NCBI GenBank assembly: GCA_029565675.1
Contig: JAKQNP010000002.1
Location: forward strand, 620,001 to 684,000
DNA: 64,000 nucleotides
Source of the DNA: a bacterium
Lineage (GTDB): Bacteria; Zhuqueibacterota; Zhuqueibacteria; Residuimicrobiales; Oceaniaggregativiventaceae
Reading direction: 5' to 3'
The position numbers and the translations under genes were made by a program. Below, piece by piece: positions 1 through 9,012 of this stretch. Numbering within the stretch: position 1 is the stretch's first letter; each line of letters starts with the position of its first letter. A model generated the notes under the pieces. That model was not told the origin of the DNA. It worked only from the letters and a program-made list of their open reading frames with translations, and ran no database searches.

Positions 1-168
1 AAGACCGGCTATATCGGGCGGGTAAGGGCGTTGTCAGGCTATGTCACCACCAGGGACGGTGAAGAACTTGTTTTTTCGATGATTGTCAACAATTACACGG
101 TTCCGACAAGCCTGGCCAACACCGTACAGGATCGCGTTTGCGAGCGATTGGCCAATTTCAGACGCTAG
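1..168 (+). CDS. dacB: D-alanyl-D-alanine carboxypeptidase/endopeptidase (DacB/PBP4-like), C-terminal end only
   Basis: Only the last 55 codons are in the window; the gene starts upstream. The fragment opens with Lys-Thr-Gly-Tyr-Ile-Gly, which fits the KTG box of serine penicillin-binding proteins, and continues with a strand reading LSGYVTTRDGEELVFSMIVN, the usual sequence of the S13 (PBP4) family after that box. It ends in a helix-like tail and a TAG stop. Members of the family trim or cleave peptidoglycan cross-links in the periplasm. The rest of the active site (SxxK, SxN) cannot be seen here, so activity cannot be judged. Family assignment from this tail is fairly firm. Confidence 0.75.
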   Translation, partial: KTGYIGRVRALSGYVTTRDGEELVFSMIVNNYTVPTSLANTVQDRVCERLANFRR

Positions 169-321
169 AACGGACCGTCCGGTGCGATGGCCATTGTGAG
201 ATTAACCATTGCAGGCCGGTGCAGCTCAGGCGGATGGTTGTGCCGCGAGGTCTGACAATCCCGGCGGCGGATGATGAATTGAAAGATCTGTCGTGCAGGA
301 TCGCAACAGGGAGGTAGAGCG

Positions 322-591
322 ATGTTGATCCCCAGCGTCCCAAAACCGCGCAGCTTTAACTATCAGCCGCAGTATTACGATCCAAGCGCCGAAGAGGAAA
401 AGCGCATCCATTTTCGGCGAATACGTCACAGCGAATCGCCCAGGAGCGGTTCGCTGTTGCGGTTGTTGATTTTGGCTGGACTATTGATCATGGCTATTTT
501 TTATTTGTCCCGTGCCACTCATAAAACGTCGACTGCTCCGGATGCTCCGGCCGGGCAAATTCAGGTCGAAGATATAATTGTCGTCGATTAG
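322..591 (+). CDS. small single-pass membrane protein, function unknown
   Basis: This is an 89-residue protein with a good ribosome site (GGGAGG about 8 bases before the ATG). The first 50 residues are polar and rich in Arg, Tyr and Pro. One hydrophobic segment (about residues 49-65, LLRLLILAGLLIMAIFYL) follows, then a short acidic tail ending in VEDIIVVD. The layout suggests a cytoplasmic basic N-terminus, one membrane span and a short periplasmic tail. I do not recognise a family. It lies between the carboxypeptidase and the adenylate cyclase on the same strand, with gaps of about 150 bases on each side, so an operon is possible but not shown. Confidence 0.6.
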   Translation: MLIPSVPKPRSFNYQPQYYDPSAEEEKRIHFRRIRHSESPRSGSLLRLLILAGLLIMAIFYLSRATHKTSTAPDAPAGQIQVEDIIVVD

Positions 592-758
592 CTTCGCTCG
601 GTCAACTTTGTCCCGCAACTTTTGTCAGGCATCTCTTGGCGCCTGCCCCCTCCTCAACGGCTTCATGGGAGTAGGTCTGCTTTTCTTTTGGTCAGTCCTC
701 AGTCGAACTGCAGCGATAGACAAATAGTACTCTAGCGATGGTTTAAAAACAAGAGAAA

Positions 759-2249
759 ATGGTCTCTCAGCCCCAAGAAAGATTGCAGCACGACAAAAGC
801 CCAAGTTGGTTGTGGCGCAGGCGCTTGTCGCATTGGTACGGAGCGCTGCCCATCCGGATGAAGTTGATCCTGACAACCGGTATCATGGTGGTCATCTTGA
901 TGTCCATTCTCAGCCTGCTTTTGTTGCAGCAGGCCAACAAGTTGTTGCGCGACCGATTGTCTGAAACTTGCTATCTCTCGCTTCGCCATACCTCTCAAAC
1001 GATCAAAGGCGACCTTTTGCCCTATTATCTTTCTGTTGATGATGTTAACAGTGGCTCACTCTATGCAGGTCATATCCGCGAGGCGATCCATGATATTCTC
1101 AACGAAGAAATCGAAGGTCTTCTCTATGCTTGTGTTGTGGACCGCAACGGCTTGATCATCGCCCATACGGACCGTGAAATGATCAATCGGCGGGTCAGCC
1201 GAGCCGACAGCCTCTTGTTGGCTGATACGGAGAACACTTTTACGCGCGAAACCGGCAACATCATTGAGTATATCCATCCCTTGTTCGCCAAGCGAGAGAG
1301 CAACCAGGCAGAAAAGGTGTTTCTTGGCGGTACGGTGCTCGGTTTTTCGAAAAAAGTGATTTTCAGCCCCATTCATCGCGCGACAAGGGCGATTATCACC
1401 ACCGCTTTGCTGATCATCCTGCTGTCGGTTGTTTTGATTTATTACATCGTGCGGCGAATGACAGGACAAATCGACGCTCTTTCCGAAGGAGTGCGTCGGG
1501 TCAGCCGCGGCAATCTCAATGTGCAGATACAAGTCATCACCAAGGATGAACTCGGGCAACTGGCGCGCGAATTCAATTCCATGATCGTGCATCTGCGCGA
1601 GAAATTGCAGATGCAAAAATTTGTTTCCAAATTGACGGTTCAGATGATCGAAAAACGGTCTACCGCCCGCGATCTCTTGCCAATCGGTGAGCGGCGCGGT
1701 GTGACCTTGCTCTTTTCAGATGTGCGCAATTTTTCCTCTCTCACCGAACAGATGACTCCGGAAGAGATCGTTGAACTCATCAACATTTATCTCGATCTGC
1801 AAAGCCGGGTCATCGAAGAGAACAACGGCGTGGTCGATAAGTACATGGGCGACCAGATTATGGCCATCTTTCAGGGCGAAAACATGGCCGATCACGGCGT
1901 ACATGCCGCAGTTCAGATTCAGCGCTCGATCCGAGAGATCAACAAGCGGCGACGGCGCAACGGGGAGGTGGTCTTGACGGTCGGTATCGGGCTGCATATC
2001 GGATCGGTGGTCATGGGCAATATGGGGTCAAAAAATCGGATGGATTATACGGTGATCGGTGATATTGTCAATCTGGCCTCGCGGTTGTGTGCAGTGGCAA
2101 AACCGGGGCAGATTATTGCGCCCATTGAGATGGTGGATGAATTGGATGGCGAGTACCCCACGATTCGGTTGAATCCGATTCGCGTCAAAGGCCGTCGGCA
2201 GCTGGTCGAAATTTTCGAGGTCGACTATGATCGGGCGATAATCATGTAA
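759..2249 (+). CDS. membrane-bound class III adenylate cyclase with extracytoplasmic sensor and HAMP domain
   Basis: The 496-residue protein has a first membrane span at about residues 35-57, a periplasmic region of about 145 residues, a second span near 205-228 (IITTALLIILLSVVLIYYIV), a HAMP linker, and a class III nucleotide cyclase domain from about 305. Both metal-binding Asp are present (LLFSDVRNFSSL and VDKYMGDQIMAIF). The purine-selecting pair reads Lys (KYMGD) and Thr (MDYTVIGD), the pairing usual for bacterial adenylate rather than guanylate cyclases. The transition-state Asn and Arg are seen in DIVNLASRL. The catalytic domain therefore looks intact and should make cAMP in response to a periplasmic signal. 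The GTG start of the PorV/TPR gene follows 13 bases after its stop, which suggests co-transcription. Confidence 0.92.
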   Translation: MVSQPQERLQHDKSPSWLWRRRLSHWYGALPIRMKLILTTGIMVVILMSILSLLLLQQANKLLRDRLSETCYLSLRHTSQTIKGDLLPYYLSVDDVNSGSLYAGHIREAIHDILNEEIEGLLYACVVDRNGLIIAHTDREMINRRVSRADSLLLADTENTFTRETGNIIEYIHPLFAKRESNQAEKVFLGGTVLGFSKKVIFSPIHRATRAIITTALLIILLSVVLIYYIVRRMTGQIDALSEGVRRVSRGNLNVQIQVITKDELGQLAREFNSMIVHLREKLQMQKFVSKLTVQMIEKRSTARDLLPIGERRGVTLLFSDVRNFSSLTEQMTPEEIVELINIYLDLQSRVIEENNGVVDKYMGDQIMAIFQGENMADHGVHAAVQIQRSIREINKRRRRNGEVVLTVGIGLHIGSVVMGNMGSKNRMDYTVIGDIVNLASRLCAVAKPGQIIAPIEMVDELDGEYPTIRLNPIRVKGRRQLVEIFEVDYDRAIIM

Positions 2250-2262
2250 CGGCGAGATCAAC

Positions 2263-4503
2263 GTGTATCAATTTTTCTGCAATCGGGCGCTTTGCCTCAT
2301 TTTTTATTTTTATTTCGCAGCAACCGCATTTTCCCAGCAGTCGCTTTTGCACTTTGCACCCGGTGCTCGCGCCAGCGGCATGGGGCGAGACGGTGTAATC
2401 GGCAGTGTTGATCCAACCGCTCTTTATTGGAATCCGGCAGCTCTTGGTGTGCTGAACTCCAATCAAGCCTACTTTGCTGTTCACGATTCTTATTCTTTGA
2501 ACTATGGCGGCTATGCCCATTGCTTCCCGTTTTATGGTACACTGGCGGCTTCAGTGGCCCGCACGGGGCCATCTCCGTCTGATATCGACATTGCCAGCAT
2601 GGGGTGGGGAAAAGCCTTAACTCGATCTCTTTATCTCGGTGTTTCGCTCAGTTCCTATATGGTCGATACCGAGAGCTGGACAGGCGGCGGGGTGGGGGTG
2701 CTCTTAAAACCGGTGTGGAATTCTGATGCAAAACTTTTGCACCATCTGAACGATCGCTTGACTCTGGCGGCGGCAATCCAAAACATCCCATTTGTGGTAT
2801 CCGATCATGACCACCAGGTTCGACTTGGCATCGCCTTTTCGGCAGGCGAATCTGGACCCCAGTTGGTCTATTCCCACCACATTCAACGCGAAGACGATAC
2901 ATCACATCTTGGATTTTCGTTTCCACTTTTTTCGCGCATCGCTTTTTATGCGGGCGTGGTCGATGCCGATATCAATCGATTCGGTTTGGGCCTGGAAATC
3001 CCGTGGGACAATTTCCAGATCAGCACCGCTTATGATTCGGATCGCAAACGATTGGTGTTGTCAACCAGCTTTCGCATCGGTCGATCGGCCGTTGATAAAT
3101 CGGAACAACATTACCAAAAAGCCCGCCAGGCTTTGCAAAACCGCGACAAGCGTTTGGCGTTGCAGGAAGCCAAAAAGACCCTGGCCTATGCGGATCAACA
3201 TCATGAAGCAGCTGAAATGGTGGCTTCCTTGACCAAACTGGTCAAATTTGAAGATCAACAGATCGATTCGCTTCTGCGCCTGGCTCGGTTGTTGGAAAAG
3301 CGCAACTGGTATATCAGTGCTGCAGCCCAGTATCTCAAGGTGTTGCGCATGGATGCAAACAACCGCACCGCGGAACGGGCGATTACCACCATTCGACCGC
3401 ATGTCAATATCCATACGGAAAAATGGTATCAATTGGGTGTCACTCACTATGAGCGCGGAGATCTGCGCCAGGCGAAAGAAATTTTTGAATCGATTCTGCT
3501 GGTGCGCGACGATCACCTCGGGTCACGCGTCTATCTGGATAAGATATTGGAAATATTTGCCGAGGAAGCTGAGGACCACTACTATACCGGCCTTGGTTTC
3601 TACAGCCAGCGCAATCTCCACCGGGCTGAAGAAGAGTTTCAGCAGGCATTGGAATTAAAGCCAAACTATCCTGACGCCATTGAATACCTCAACCGTATTC
3701 GCGAAGAAAAGGTTCACAATTCTGGGCGTATCCAGACCCTGTTGGATAAGGCACAGGAAAATCGTCGCATGCAAGCCTGGGTTTCGGCCCGCAACAATTA
3801 CCGACAGGTCCTGGAAATCGATCCCCTGAATTCGACTGCGCGGCAGGGCCTGGTGTCCATGGAAGAACAAATCGACCACCATGTCTCCCGCCTTTTTGAA
3901 AGCGGCGAGCGGGCTTTTCAACAGGGAGATTTGTCAGTTGCTGCCGACTTGTTTCACCGAATTCTGGCCGCACAACCATCGCACGCCAAAGCCCGCGATT
4001 ATATGACGCGTATCAACAGCCAGACTTCAGGAAGAAGCCGATATCTGCTGGAACAGGCTGAACTCCACATCAAGCAGAGCCAATGGGAACGGGCTCTGGC
4101 GTATGTCGATTCCGCCAAAGCGCAACAGCCCAATTTGCGCGAAGCGCAAGTCTTACAGGACCGCATCCTGGCTGCAATGAGCGTGGAGAAACTGTTCAAT
4201 CGAGCCAGCCAAGACTATTACAGCGGCAATTATCTCATGGCGATTGAAAAACTCAATCAAGTGCTGGAAAAGGAACCACAAAATTTGCCGGCCATTGAAT
4301 TGCGCGAACAGTGTCAATCGCGCCTCAACGAACTGGTCGACAGCTATTTCAATCGCGGCATTCAACTTTTTAGCGAAGAAAAATATCGTTCCGCCATAAA
4401 CGAATGGGATAAAGCCCTGGAGATCAATCCCTACCACAAAGGCTCACAGGAGTACCGCAATCGCGCGGTTGAGCGGCTCGATGCCTTGAAACAATTGCCC
4501 TGA
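2263..4503 (+). CDS. PorV-like outer-membrane domain fused to TPR repeats
   Basis: The start is a GTG. Residues 1-25 form a signal peptide. Next comes a PorV/UPF0164-type barrel: the opening LHFAPGARASGMGRDGVIGS and DPTALYWNPAALG are the family's signature, and the same signature occurs in the separate PorV-like protein at 30862. The barrel seems to fill about 260 residues. From about residue 275 to the end there are successive 34-residue TPR units (for example YERGDLRQAKEIFESILLV and YYSGNYLMAIEKLNQVLEKE), with charged, coiled-coil-like linkers. In type IX secretion PorV shuttles cargo at the outer membrane; a TPR tail would give it a periplasmic partner-binding arm. That role is inference. 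The gene directly follows the adenylate cyclase. Confidence 0.85.
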   Translation: MYQFFCNRALCLIFYFYFAATAFSQQSLLHFAPGARASGMGRDGVIGSVDPTALYWNPAALGVLNSNQAYFAVHDSYSLNYGGYAHCFPFYGTLAASVARTGPSPSDIDIASMGWGKALTRSLYLGVSLSSYMVDTESWTGGGVGVLLKPVWNSDAKLLHHLNDRLTLAAAIQNIPFVVSDHDHQVRLGIAFSAGESGPQLVYSHHIQREDDTSHLGFSFPLFSRIAFYAGVVDADINRFGLGLEIPWDNFQISTAYDSDRKRLVLSTSFRIGRSAVDKSEQHYQKARQALQNRDKRLALQEAKKTLAYADQHHEAAEMVASLTKLVKFEDQQIDSLLRLARLLEKRNWYISAAAQYLKVLRMDANNRTAERAITTIRPHVNIHTEKWYQLGVTHYERGDLRQAKEIFESILLVRDDHLGSRVYLDKILEIFAEEAEDHYYTGLGFYSQRNLHRAEEEFQQALELKPNYPDAIEYLNRIREEKVHNSGRIQTLLDKAQENRRMQAWVSARNNYRQVLEIDPLNSTARQGLVSMEEQIDHHVSRLFESGERAFQQGDLSVAADLFHRILAAQPSHAKARDYMTRINSQTSGRSRYLLEQAELHIKQSQWERALAYVDSAKAQQPNLREAQVLQDRILAAMSVEKLFNRASQDYYSGNYLMAIEKLNQVLEKEPQNLPAIELREQCQSRLNELVDSYFNRGIQLFSEEKYRSAINEWDKALEINPYHKGSQEYRNRAVERLDALKQLP

Positions 4504-4682
4504 TCGCACCGTTTCACTAGAAAGATTTCGTATCAGGCAAGGCGATCACACCGGGCCAGGCGAGAAGCGGCAAAAAAATCTCCACCCCACTCGAGAGTCA
4601 ATCTATCGACTGCTGGTGAGAGGAGCGGATTGCTCACCGCTTTGCGTGCAAGGCTGCACACCCAATCCGACAAGGAAAACAG

Positions 4683-5075
4683 ATGCGGTTATGTGTTCGC
4701 CAAATCGCGGATCTCATGACAACAGCGGATTGGCTTGCTGTCATTGCGCCCCTGCTTTTGACGGCTGTCATTTTCCTGCCGAATAAATCTGCGCAGGATG
4801 GCAGGAGAGCAGTTGTTGAAGTTGATGGACAAGTCGTCTTGGAAATAGACCTGGCTGTGGATTCGACCTATTATGCGAAAGGGCCCGAGGGAACCGCGCT
4901 TCTACGAATTGCAGAGGATGAAATATGGATTGCTGCATCTCCCTGTCGACAGCAAAGATGCGTTGCAGCTGGAAAAATCGGGAGATGTGGTCAAGCCATC
5001 GTTTGTGTTCCCAACCGGCTTCTGGTGTCTATCCCCGGCAATGCGGTTCGTCCATATGATGCAATCACAGAGTAG
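4683..5075 (+). CDS. NusG domain II-containing protein
   Basis: This 130-residue protein has an N-terminal membrane anchor (ADWLAVIAPLLLTAVIFL, about residues 15-33) and then a small beta-rich domain of the NusG-II type. The second half carries the family's Cys pattern (SPCRQQRCVAAGKIGRCGQ) followed by ICVPNRLLVSI. Proteins of this type are usually encoded next to a Gx transporter, as here, where the next gene starts four bases after the stop. AAGGA lies about 8 bases before the ATG. The family's biochemical role is not established; linkage to the Gx membrane protein suggests a joint role at the inner membrane. Confidence 0.82.
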   Translation: MRLCVRQIADLMTTADWLAVIAPLLLTAVIFLPNKSAQDGRRAVVEVDGQVVLEIDLAVDSTYYAKGPEGTALLRIAEDEIWIAASPCRQQRCVAAGKIGRCGQAIVCVPNRLLVSIPGNAVRPYDAITE

Positions 5076-5079
5076 AGAA

Positions 5080-5604
5080 ATGAGGGGAACGATTTCGACC
5101 CGGAAATTGACGCTGATCGCCATTTTAACCGCGACAGCTTCGATTCTTTTTCTTTTTGAGTCATTCTTGCCTCAACCTTTGCCATGGGTTAAACCCGGGC
5201 TTGCCAATGCCGTTACGCTTTTGGCCGTGTATTTGTTGGATTTGCCTGCTGCGCTGTTGATCGTTTTGCTGCGCGTCGCGCTTGGCCATCTGATCCTCGG
5301 CACCCTTTTTGGCCCGTCGATGTTCTTGTCGTTGGGTGGTGGCATGGCTGCAGCAATTGTAATGGCCGGAGTGCATCGCTTCCTGCCCCACTTGTTTAGC
5401 CCGGTAGGAGTCAGTGTCCTGGGTGCGCTGACCCACAATCTCCTGCAATTGGCGCTGGTCGCTTTGCTGGTCGTCCACTCGAACCGGGTCTGGACTCTTT
5501 TGCCCTGGATGGTGGTTCCGGCTGTGTTTGCCGGAATAATCATCGGTGTCGTTGCTTGGCTGCTCCTTCAGAGAGTTCCAGCTCACAGCCTGGCGAAAAA
5601 TTAA
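5080..5604 (+). CDS. Gx transporter family protein (heptaprenyl diphosphate synthase component I-like)
   Basis: I take the ATG at 5080 (174 residues) rather than longer in-frame starts, because it follows the previous stop by four bases and begins at the usual place for the family. The protein is almost entirely hydrophobic, with about five or six membrane spans. The motif PWVKPGLANAVTLLAVYLL early in the chain and the Gly-rich stretch LFGPSMFLSLGGGMAAA are typical. The family resembles ECF-type substrate-binding proteins and was once annotated as a heptaprenyl diphosphate synthase component; the substrate is not known. Pairing with the NusG-II gene supports the call. Confidence 0.85.
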   Translation: MRGTISTRKLTLIAILTATASILFLFESFLPQPLPWVKPGLANAVTLLAVYLLDLPAALLIVLLRVALGHLILGTLFGPSMFLSLGGGMAAAIVMAGVHRFLPHLFSPVGVSVLGALTHNLLQLALVALLVVHSNRVWTLLPWMVVPAVFAGIIIGVVAWLLLQRVPAHSLAKN

Positions 5605-5782
5605 TTGCAGAAAACCAATTTATTGCTAACTTTGGCAAAGAATCAGCGCTGAAAAAATCACCTGGTTCCCATGACTGCGGAATTCAGGCCAACAACTGAC
5701 AACGATTGTGCTGACCGACATTTTGCCGCGGTAAATCGAATTCCGTCTGCCAGAGAAGTCTTTGCATAAAGGACAACTGTTA

Positions 5783-8164
5783 GTGATTCGTTTCGCCAAC
5801 ATCATCACCATTGAAAAAAACAGAACCGTTCGTCTGATTTTTTTCTTTCTTCTGCCTTTTTTTGTCGGCTGTGCTTATTATAACACGTTTTACAACGCAG
5901 AACGCTTTTACCGCGACGCGGAAAAGGAGCGCAAGAAAAGAGAGCACAGCCAGATCGTCGAACTGTCTCCGGAAGAAAAGGAACAATTAAAGCGAGCGGG
6001 GAAATACAGCTCCCTTGACCGCAGTCAACCTTCGTCGCAGGAAATGCAAAATTATCAGCGCGCCATCGAAAAAGCCTCCAAAGTACTCGAATTTCATCCC
6101 AACAGCCGCTATGTCGATGATGCTTTGATGCTGCTCGGCAAATGTTTTTTGTACCGGCAAGAATACAGCAAAGCGATGCGAAAATTCGAAGAGTTGAACA
6201 AGCTTTACCCGAACAGCGAATTCATCGAAGAATCTCGTCTGCTTGCAGCGCGGACTTTGATCGGTCTGGGCGAATTCGATGAAGCTGAAAGTCGATTTCG
6301 CGATTTGACCCTAGACCGGGATATCGATAAGAGAATCAACGAAGAGGCCGCCTATGAACTGGCAGAACTCTATTTTGAAAAAGGCAGTTATGACCTGGCG
6401 GTCGATGAGTATCAAAAATCAGCCAACGAATCTGATGACAAATTGATCCGCGCAATGTCTCTCTACCGGCTTGGGGAGTGCTATATTCAGCTCAAGCGCA
6501 CCGGCGAAGCAGAGAAAGTGCTGCAACGCGCCATCAAGATGAGCCCGAACGAAGATTTTCGTTCGCAAGCTGTTTACAAGTTGGGTCAAGCGCAGAGCAG
6601 CAATGGAGAATTCCTGCGTGCCAGCAATACCTTTCGCAATCTGCTGCAAAAAGAGATGGATACCAAGCGGCTGCCAATGATCAAACTGCAGTTGGCAGAG
6701 AATTTGCGGTTGATCAACAACTATGAAGAGGCCGTTATCTGGTTTAACAACATCATCGAAGAACACAAGCGCACCGATGCCTCCGCACGCAGCTATTTCG
6801 CTCTTGCAGAATTGGAAGAATTTATCAACGGCGATTATCAAAAAGCGCAGGAATATTATGACCTGGTACGCGGCGAATTCCAGAACTCTGCTGTTGCTCC
6901 GATCGCCAAAGAACGTTCAGATGACATCAAACGGCTTTTGCAGTTGCGCCAGGAGATTGCGCGTCTGGAAGGGCGAGCGGTTTCGGATAGTGTGTCTGCT
7001 GATAGCAGTGAGATAAAAGGAGAAAAGCTGGAGCGCGATGATGCACCGATCGATCTGAGCTCCGATGGGATGTGGGTCAATTACAGCGGCCGCGATCGGC
7101 CACCGCCGCTATCTCTTAAAGTCATGACAGAATCGGATCGAATGCGGGCCAAAAACCGGCTGCTTTCCAAAGGCAACGGCGAACCATCTACCGCCGATGC
7201 GGAAGCGGACAGCAGCATCGAAACGGACGGACAGGAGGACTCGCAGAAACATCAGCTGATCGAAAAGAAGCTGGCGATGGCTGAATTGCTGCTCTTCAAG
7301 TTCAGTAAGCACGATTCATCCATCGATTTATTTTTGAATGTGCTGGAAAACACGCAGGACAGTCTGATCGCTGCGCGCACGCTGTATGCTTTGGGATACA
7401 CCTTTGATGCGGTAGTTAAAAACCGGGTGCTTGCCGATTCCATTTTTCAGCGCCTGGTCGATCTCTATCCCCATTCACCGCAAGCAGACGGCGCGCGTCG
7501 CCTGCTCGGACTACCGCTGATGACCGCACAAATCGATTCCGCACAGCTGCTCTATCAGGAGGCGGAACGGATGGTGATGGAAGATGAGCGCTATAGCCGC
7601 GCAATCGATTTGTTCGACCGTATTCAACAACGTTATCCCAGTTCGGAATTCGCCGCCAAAGCGCATTATGCGATGGGCTGGATCTATGAAAATCGGCTGT
7701 ATGACAACGCAAAGGCTATGCAGGTCTACCAATCATTGGTGGACTCGCTGCCTGACTCGCCTTATGCCAAGGGAGTCAAGCCCAAACTCGAAGCAGCAGA
7801 AAAACAGCGCCGGGAGCAGGAACAAAAGCAGCAGGCTATCGCCGATTCGCTGGCCCGATTGCAGACCGCCAAAACCGACACGACTGCCGCCGATTCGCTG
7901 GCCCGCCTGCGGACCGCCAAAACCGACACGACTGTCGTCGATTCGCTGAGGCTGGAACGGTCGGCGGCAGACAGCCTGAAGCCGACGCCTGTTCTCCCAG
8001 ATACGCTTGTCGCACCGGAGCCATCTATGTCTGCAACTTCTGCTGCCGATACATCGCGTCAACCATTTGCAGAGCCACGGCCACCTGCAACGCAGGAGAT
8101 TCCGGAGCCAGCTGAATCAAAAAACACAAATCCGGCCGGTCCGTCCAGCATTCCGAATCCATAA
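5783..8164 (+). CDS. large TPR outer-membrane lipoprotein
   Basis: The GTG at 5783 is preferred to the TTG at 5762, since AAAGGA sits nine bases upstream of it and the product then starts with a short lipoprotein signal (RLIFFFLLPFFVGC, lipobox VGC). After the Cys comes an unusual Tyr/Asn/Phe run (AYYNTFYNAERFYRDAEKER), then about eight TPR or TPR-like units up to residue 390 and more from about 510 to 680 (YSRAIDLFDRIQQRYPSSEF). A charged, disordered stretch lies between the two sets. The tail is Pro/Ala/Ser-rich with a tandem 16-residue repeat. It resembles BamD/YbgF-style repeat proteins that organise envelope complexes, but it is much longer. No enzyme domain is visible. The exact partner is unknown. 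Confidence 0.85.
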   Translation: MIRFANIITIEKNRTVRLIFFFLLPFFVGCAYYNTFYNAERFYRDAEKERKKREHSQIVELSPEEKEQLKRAGKYSSLDRSQPSSQEMQNYQRAIEKASKVLEFHPNSRYVDDALMLLGKCFLYRQEYSKAMRKFEELNKLYPNSEFIEESRLLAARTLIGLGEFDEAESRFRDLTLDRDIDKRINEEAAYELAELYFEKGSYDLAVDEYQKSANESDDKLIRAMSLYRLGECYIQLKRTGEAEKVLQRAIKMSPNEDFRSQAVYKLGQAQSSNGEFLRASNTFRNLLQKEMDTKRLPMIKLQLAENLRLINNYEEAVIWFNNIIEEHKRTDASARSYFALAELEEFINGDYQKAQEYYDLVRGEFQNSAVAPIAKERSDDIKRLLQLRQEIARLEGRAVSDSVSADSSEIKGEKLERDDAPIDLSSDGMWVNYSGRDRPPPLSLKVMTESDRMRAKNRLLSKGNGEPSTADAEADSSIETDGQEDSQKHQLIEKKLAMAELLLFKFSKHDSSIDLFLNVLENTQDSLIAARTLYALGYTFDAVVKNRVLADSIFQRLVDLYPHSPQADGARRLLGLPLMTAQIDSAQLLYQEAERMVMEDERYSRAIDLFDRIQQRYPSSEFAAKAHYAMGWIYENRLYDNAKAMQVYQSLVDSLPDSPYAKGVKPKLEAAEKQRREQEQKQQAIADSLARLQTAKTDTTAADSLARLRTAKTDTTVVDSLRLERSAADSLKPTPVLPDTLVAPEPSMSATSAADTSRQPFAEPRPPATQEIPEPAESKNTNPAGPSSIPNP
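7841..7936 (+). repeat. two tandem 48-bp repeats within the TPR lipoprotein gene
   Basis: Two adjacent copies (7841-7888 and 7889-7936) encode ADSLARLQTAKTDTTA and ADSLARLRTAKTDTTV. They differ at only a few bases, and a decayed third copy starts at 7937 (VDSLRLERS). The repeat is in frame, so copy-number change would only lengthen the low-complexity tail. Confidence 0.9.
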
Positions 8165-8184
8165 AAACACAAGCGGTTTGCACC

Positions 8185-9012
8185 ATGACTGACAACTGCG
8201 ATTCACATGCCAAACATTTGCTCAATTGCCGAGTCGAATCGCTTGCGCAAGTGGCATTCAACACTTATCGATTGACTTTTGCCAGCAATTGGTTGGCCGA
8301 ACAGGCTCAACCCGGTCAGTTTGTCAATATAGCCGTGCCCCGATGTGGCGATATCCTTTGGCGGCGACCATTCAGTTTTCATCAGATCGATCGACATTCC
8401 GGCGCCTGCACCGTGTTGATACAGGTGATCGGCAGAGGCAGCGAAGCGTTGACTCGAGTGCAGCCAGGTGAACATCTGAGCTGTCTTGCGCCTCTGGGAA
8501 ATCATTTTGTCATTCCCGCCGAGATCGATGAACTGCTGATCGTAGCCGGTGGTCTCGGCATCGCACCTTTTTTCTTCCTTTTACAGGAAGTGGCAGCACA
8601 ACCGTACAAGAAGGTTCTGTTCTATGGCGCAGCCTCTGCTGATTGCTTTTGCCGGGTCGACGAGCTTTCATCACTGACTTCGCAGTTGTTTCTGACAACC
8701 GATGACGGCAGTCGAGGCGAACAGGGGCTGGTCATCAAGCCTTTGCAGCGTTTTCTGGCAGAACCAGGCGGCAAACGCCGACTTGTTCTCACCTGTGGGC
8801 CCACTCGCATGATGCAGGCGGTGCAGAATTTGTGCAAAAAATACCATCTGCCCGGTTATGTTTCGGTGGAAAATCTGATGGCTTGTGGTTTTGGCGCCTG
8901 TATGGGATGTGCAGTGCAGATGATCGATAAGGGGTTATCGGCCAAGCCATTTCTGCTTGCCTGCAAAGACGGCCCGGTATTTCCTATCGACGAGATAGTT
9001 ATCGATGAATAA
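8185..9012 (+). CDS. pyrK: dihydroorotate dehydrogenase electron transfer subunit
   Basis: This 275-residue protein is a ferredoxin-reductase-type flavoprotein that passes electrons between NAD and the PyrD catalytic subunit in pyrimidine synthesis. The FAD-binding barrel is seen in WRRPFSFHQID (the RPFSF-type motif), the NAD-binding domain in ELLIVAGGLGIAPFFFLLQE, and the family's C-terminal 2Fe-2S site in MACGFGACMGCAVQ, with the fourth Cys in LLACKDGPVF. All four Cys are present. It overlaps pyrD by eight bases, which fits translational coupling. Confidence 0.97.
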   Translation: MTDNCDSHAKHLLNCRVESLAQVAFNTYRLTFASNWLAEQAQPGQFVNIAVPRCGDILWRRPFSFHQIDRHSGACTVLIQVIGRGSEALTRVQPGEHLSCLAPLGNHFVIPAEIDELLIVAGGLGIAPFFFLLQEVAAQPYKKVLFYGAASADCFCRVDELSSLTSQLFLTTDDGSRGEQGLVIKPLQRFLAEPGGKRRLVLTCGPTRMMQAVQNLCKKYHLPGYVSVENLMACGFGACMGCAVQMIDKGLSAKPFLLACKDGPVFPIDEIVIDE

